This document shows, piece by piece, positions 17,871 to 19,738 of a DNA stretch of 19,738 nucleotides. Under the pieces are notes generated by a model. That model made no database searches. It saw only the letters and a list, made by a program, of their open reading frames with translations, and had not been told where the DNA came from. How positions within the stretch are numbered: position 1 is the stretch's first letter; every line of letters begins with the position of its first letter. The stretch covers positions 1-19,738 of the forward strand of contig JADIIU010000185.1 of NCBI GenBank assembly GCA_027603945.1. Direction: 5' to 3'. This DNA comes from Terramyces sp. JEL0728 (lineage: Eukaryota > Chytridiomycota > Chytridiomycetes > Rhizophydiales > Terramycetaceae). Both the position numbers and the translations under genes were made by a program.

Positions 17871-18640
17871 ATGAAGAGAAAAGAGAGCGATTTGGAATCA
17901 GCAAAGAAAAAACTGAAAGAAGAATCTGAAGAATCTGAATCTGATTATTCAGTTGATTCGGAAGATGGGGAAGACGACGAAGATAAAGAAGAAATAATCA
18001 ATGTTGATTTTGACTTTTTGGATTATTCAGAGATAGACTTTCATGGACTGAAAACACTAATCAAGCAAATATTTTCAACTGATTTCACTAGAGATTCAGA
18101 TTTGTCAGATTTTTTGATTTCTCAGAATATTGGCAGCGTGGTCAAGGTTGATGAAGGATTGGACCCATATGCTTTCATCACTGTCCTTGATTTGAATGGC
18201 AAGGAAGAATTCATCAGAGAACTTGCTGATTTTCTGAAGAAGAAGGACGATAAATTGAAAATGAATGATGCCTGCCTCCTACTGAGTTGCAGACTGATTA
18301 ATATGCCGCCGCAACTCGCCCCACCGCTATATAGACAATTAGTAAACGATGTCAAAGTAATTGCGATTAATATTAGAAAAAATACAAGACCGTTTATTAC
18401 ATTTCTCAGGTGTACAAAATGGTGAGCGATAAGGAAGTGTTTTTCTACCAGGCAGAAGATGAATTACTGCAAGATTTAGTTGACTACTACGTGGATTATC
18501 AACTACCTAACCCTCAATCTACTGACAGTCGCAGAGTATTCAATGATGATGGTGTAGAGACCTGGAGAAGGATATTTTGCTTCAAGTACGATAAATTGGC
18601 AATATTCCAAAAAGCAATGGATAAAGAATTGGCCGAATAA
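17871..18640 (+). CDS. BCP1: BCP1/BCCIP family protein
   Basis: Nuclear protein of the BCCIP family. Yeast Bcp1 is a chaperone for ribosomal protein Rpl23 (uL14) and is needed for nuclear export of Mss4; human BCCIP binds BRCA2. Exons 17871-18356 and 18377-18640 give 249 residues, somewhat shorter than yeast Bcp1. The first 45 residues are a basic, then very acidic, low-complexity stretch ([24 protein letters not shown]). The family core follows: [84 protein letters not shown] and, after splicing, [15 protein letters not shown]...[12 protein letters not shown]. The short acid segments and [11 protein letters not shown] are diagnostic. It is upstream of THI5 on the same strand, with 95 bp between them. 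Confidence 0.92.
18357..18376 (+). other. 20-nt intron of BCP1
   Basis: gtaattgcgattaatattag. Branch TTAAT with A at 14. Joins QLVNDVK to [24 protein letters not shown], restoring the conserved C-terminal half. Confidence 0.93.
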
Positions 18641-18641
18641 A
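18636..18641 (+). terminator. AATAAA overlapping the BCP1 stop codon
   Basis: The hexamer AATAAA contains the TAA stop codon (18638-18640) itself. If used as the polyadenylation signal, the 3' UTR would be only about 10-30 nt. Confidence 0.5.
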
Positions 18642-18689
18642 GAAATTACAAGTTTGGATATTCCATCACCTATTTGTGAGATTGTGGCT

Positions 18690-18710
18690 ATGTCTACCAA
18701 TATCACTTGA
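18690..18710 (+). other. short upstream ORF (MSTNIT) before THI5
   Basis: ATG at 18690 opens a six-codon frame MSTNIT ended by TGA, 25 bases before the THI5 start. Its first nine bases ATGTCTACC are identical to the THI5 start. It is either a leader uORF or a chance or duplicated start segment; no function is shown. Confidence 0.35.
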
Positions 18711-18735
18711 AAAAAATGTTGTTCATTTACCAAAA

Positions 18736-19704
18736 ATGTCTACCGAAAAGATTACCTGCTTACTCAACTGGCAAGCTACTCCATACCACGTCCCAGTGTT
18801 TCTCGCTCAGAAGCTTGGGTTCTTTGCAAATCACGGAATCAAAGTCGCAATTTTGGAACCAAGCGATCCATCCGATGTTACTGAAATTATCGGGTCTGGA
18901 AAGAGCGATTTGGGTTTGAAGGCAATGATCCACACTATTGCAGCTAAAGCGAGCGGGTTCAACGTCACTTCAAGTAACAATCTCTAATTCTAGTCGGAAC
19001 TCTTCTTGATGAACCATTGACTGGTGTTGTTCACGTTAAAACGCAGTCCGGAATTACTGATTTCGAATCTCTCCGAGGAAAGAAGATTGGCTATGTCGGC
19101 CACTTTGGCAAAGTCATTATTGACGAATTGATGCGCTCCAGAGGATTCAAGGAAACCGACTACGAGGCAGTTCGTGTGGGCATGAATGTAACTGATGCCA
19201 TCAAGAGAGGAGTGATTGATGCCGGTGTTGGTTTGGAAAACGTGCAACAAGCCGAGTTGGAAAACTGGGTTGAATCCAAGGGACAGCCAAGATCTGATGT
19301 CGAAATGCTCAGAATCGGTAATTGACATTGACGTAGATGAGTTGGCAGATTTGGGATGCTGCTGCTTCTGCTCGGTCTTGTACATTGGAAACGACGAGTT
19401 TATTGAAAAGAACCCCGAAAAAGTCAAAGCATTCATGGCAGCTATTCGCGAATCAACCAGCTACATGCTTGCCAACCCAGACAAGGCATATTCTCTCTTT
19501 ACTGAAATGAAGCCAGCTTTGGCAGGCAAGGATCACCGCACCATCTACGACCGTTCGATGATCTACTTTTCCAAGGATCAGTCCAACGTCCAGCGCGACT
19601 GGAACAAGGTCACTGGCTACTCCAAGAGACTTGGGTTGGTCAACGACACTTTTGTTCAAAACATGACCAACGAATTCATTCAATTGGATACCGTTGACCG
19701 TTAA
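18736..19704 (+). CDS. THI5: 4-amino-5-hydroxymethyl-2-methylpyrimidine phosphate synthase (THI5/NMT1)
   Basis: Makes the pyrimidine half of thiamine (HMP-P) from pyridoxal phosphate and an active-site histidine of the protein itself, so it is a single-turnover enzyme. Exons 18736-18973, 18994-19317 and 19337-19704 encode 309 residues (yeast Thi5 has 340). It has the periplasmic-binding-protein-like fold of the NMT1/THI5 family: [22 protein letters not shown], then GLKAMIH with Lys62 (PLP) and His66 (the consumed histidine) at the same positions as in yeast. After two splices come [16 protein letters not shown] and the iron-binding CCCFC motif at residues 195-199. The ATG at 18736 fixes this numbering; further in-frame upstream residues are not conserved. 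I see no TPP-riboswitch motif in the 95-bp upstream gap, although fungal THI genes often have one. Confidence 0.97.
18974..18993 (+). other. 20-nt intron 1 of THI5
   Basis: gtaacaatctctaattctag. Branch CTAAT with A at 14. Splices A|TC into [15 protein letters not shown], the conserved family segment. Confidence 0.95.
19318..19336 (+). other. 19-nt intron 2 of THI5
   Basis: gtaattgacattgacgtag. Branch TTGAC with A at 14. Splices G|AT into [16 protein letters not shown], restoring the approach to the iron motif. Confidence 0.95.
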
Positions 19705-19710
19705 TCTTGC

Positions 19711-19716
19711 AATAAA
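19711..19716 (+). terminator. polyadenylation signal AATAAA for THI5
   Basis: The hexamer begins seven bases past the TAA stop codon. The window ends 22 bases later with no further gene visible. Confidence 0.6.
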
Positions 19717-19738
19717 AATGTTTCTAGCGATTGATTGC

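Noticed and set aside
1507..19704. The genes as frameshifted pseudogenes or sequencing errors
   Set aside because: Every break coincides with a GT...AG segment of the same narrow length with a branch motif at the same position, and deletion restores conserved motifs. Random errors or decay would not do that 25 times.
1..19738. Nucleomorph or other reduced endosymbiont origin, suggested by the intron size
   Set aside because: PKC1, THI5, fatty-acid elongation and an axonemal giant do not fit a nucleomorph; codon content and gene spacing fit a compact fungal-type nucleus.

Overview
The window is nuclear DNA of a eukaryote, most likely a flagellated (zoosporic) fungus or a close relative such as an aphelid or rozellid. 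Three things point there. It has a fungal-architecture protein kinase C (HR1-HR1-C2-C1-C1-kinase) and a fungal-type Thi5/Nmt1 thiamine-pyrimidine synthase. It also has a giant ASH-domain (HYDIN-like) protein of the kind found in motile axonemes. The genome is compact and moderately AT-rich. Genes are separated by tens to a few hundred bases, and AATAAA signals lie on or a few bases from the stop codons.

Layout: 1-368, no recognisable gene, two short tandem duplications; 369-761 (-) histone H2A and 922-1305 (+) histone H2B, divergent from a 160-bp shared promoter with a perfect inverted element; 1507-2233 (-) PHS1/HACD 3-hydroxyacyl-CoA dehydratase; 2334-2803 (-) small CoA-binding-fold protein; 2840-13963 (+) a 3,646-residue ASH-repeat protein in ten exons; 14004-14419 (-) complex III subunit QCR7; 14580-17551 (-) PKC1 in eleven exons; 17871-18640 (+) BCP1/BCCIP; 18736-19704 (+) THI5/NMT1.

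The main discovery is the intron system. Taken at face value, almost every gene looks broken by frameshifts or stops. Each break is repaired, with restored homology to the family, by removing a 19-22-nt GT...AG segment. I find 25 such introns in seven genes; only the two histone genes lack them. Their layout is nearly invariant: GTA (twice GTT), seven free bases, a YTRAY-like branch motif whose A is nucleotide 14 in 18 of 25 cases, then 4-7 nt to the acceptor end. These are among the shortest spliceosomal introns known in any eukaryote. One, in the PKC kinase domain, is a multiple of three with no stop, so it is invisible to ORF finding and its retention would not trigger nonsense-mediated decay.

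The genes are mostly housekeeping functions (chromatin, very-long-chain fatty acids, respiration, cell-wall-integrity signalling, ribosome-protein chaperoning, thiamine) plus one ciliary gene. There is no sign of a functional operon or cluster, and I saw no mobile element, tRNA, rRNA or CRISPR array. Intron calls rest on reading-frame and family-homology restoration by eye; no transcript data were available.
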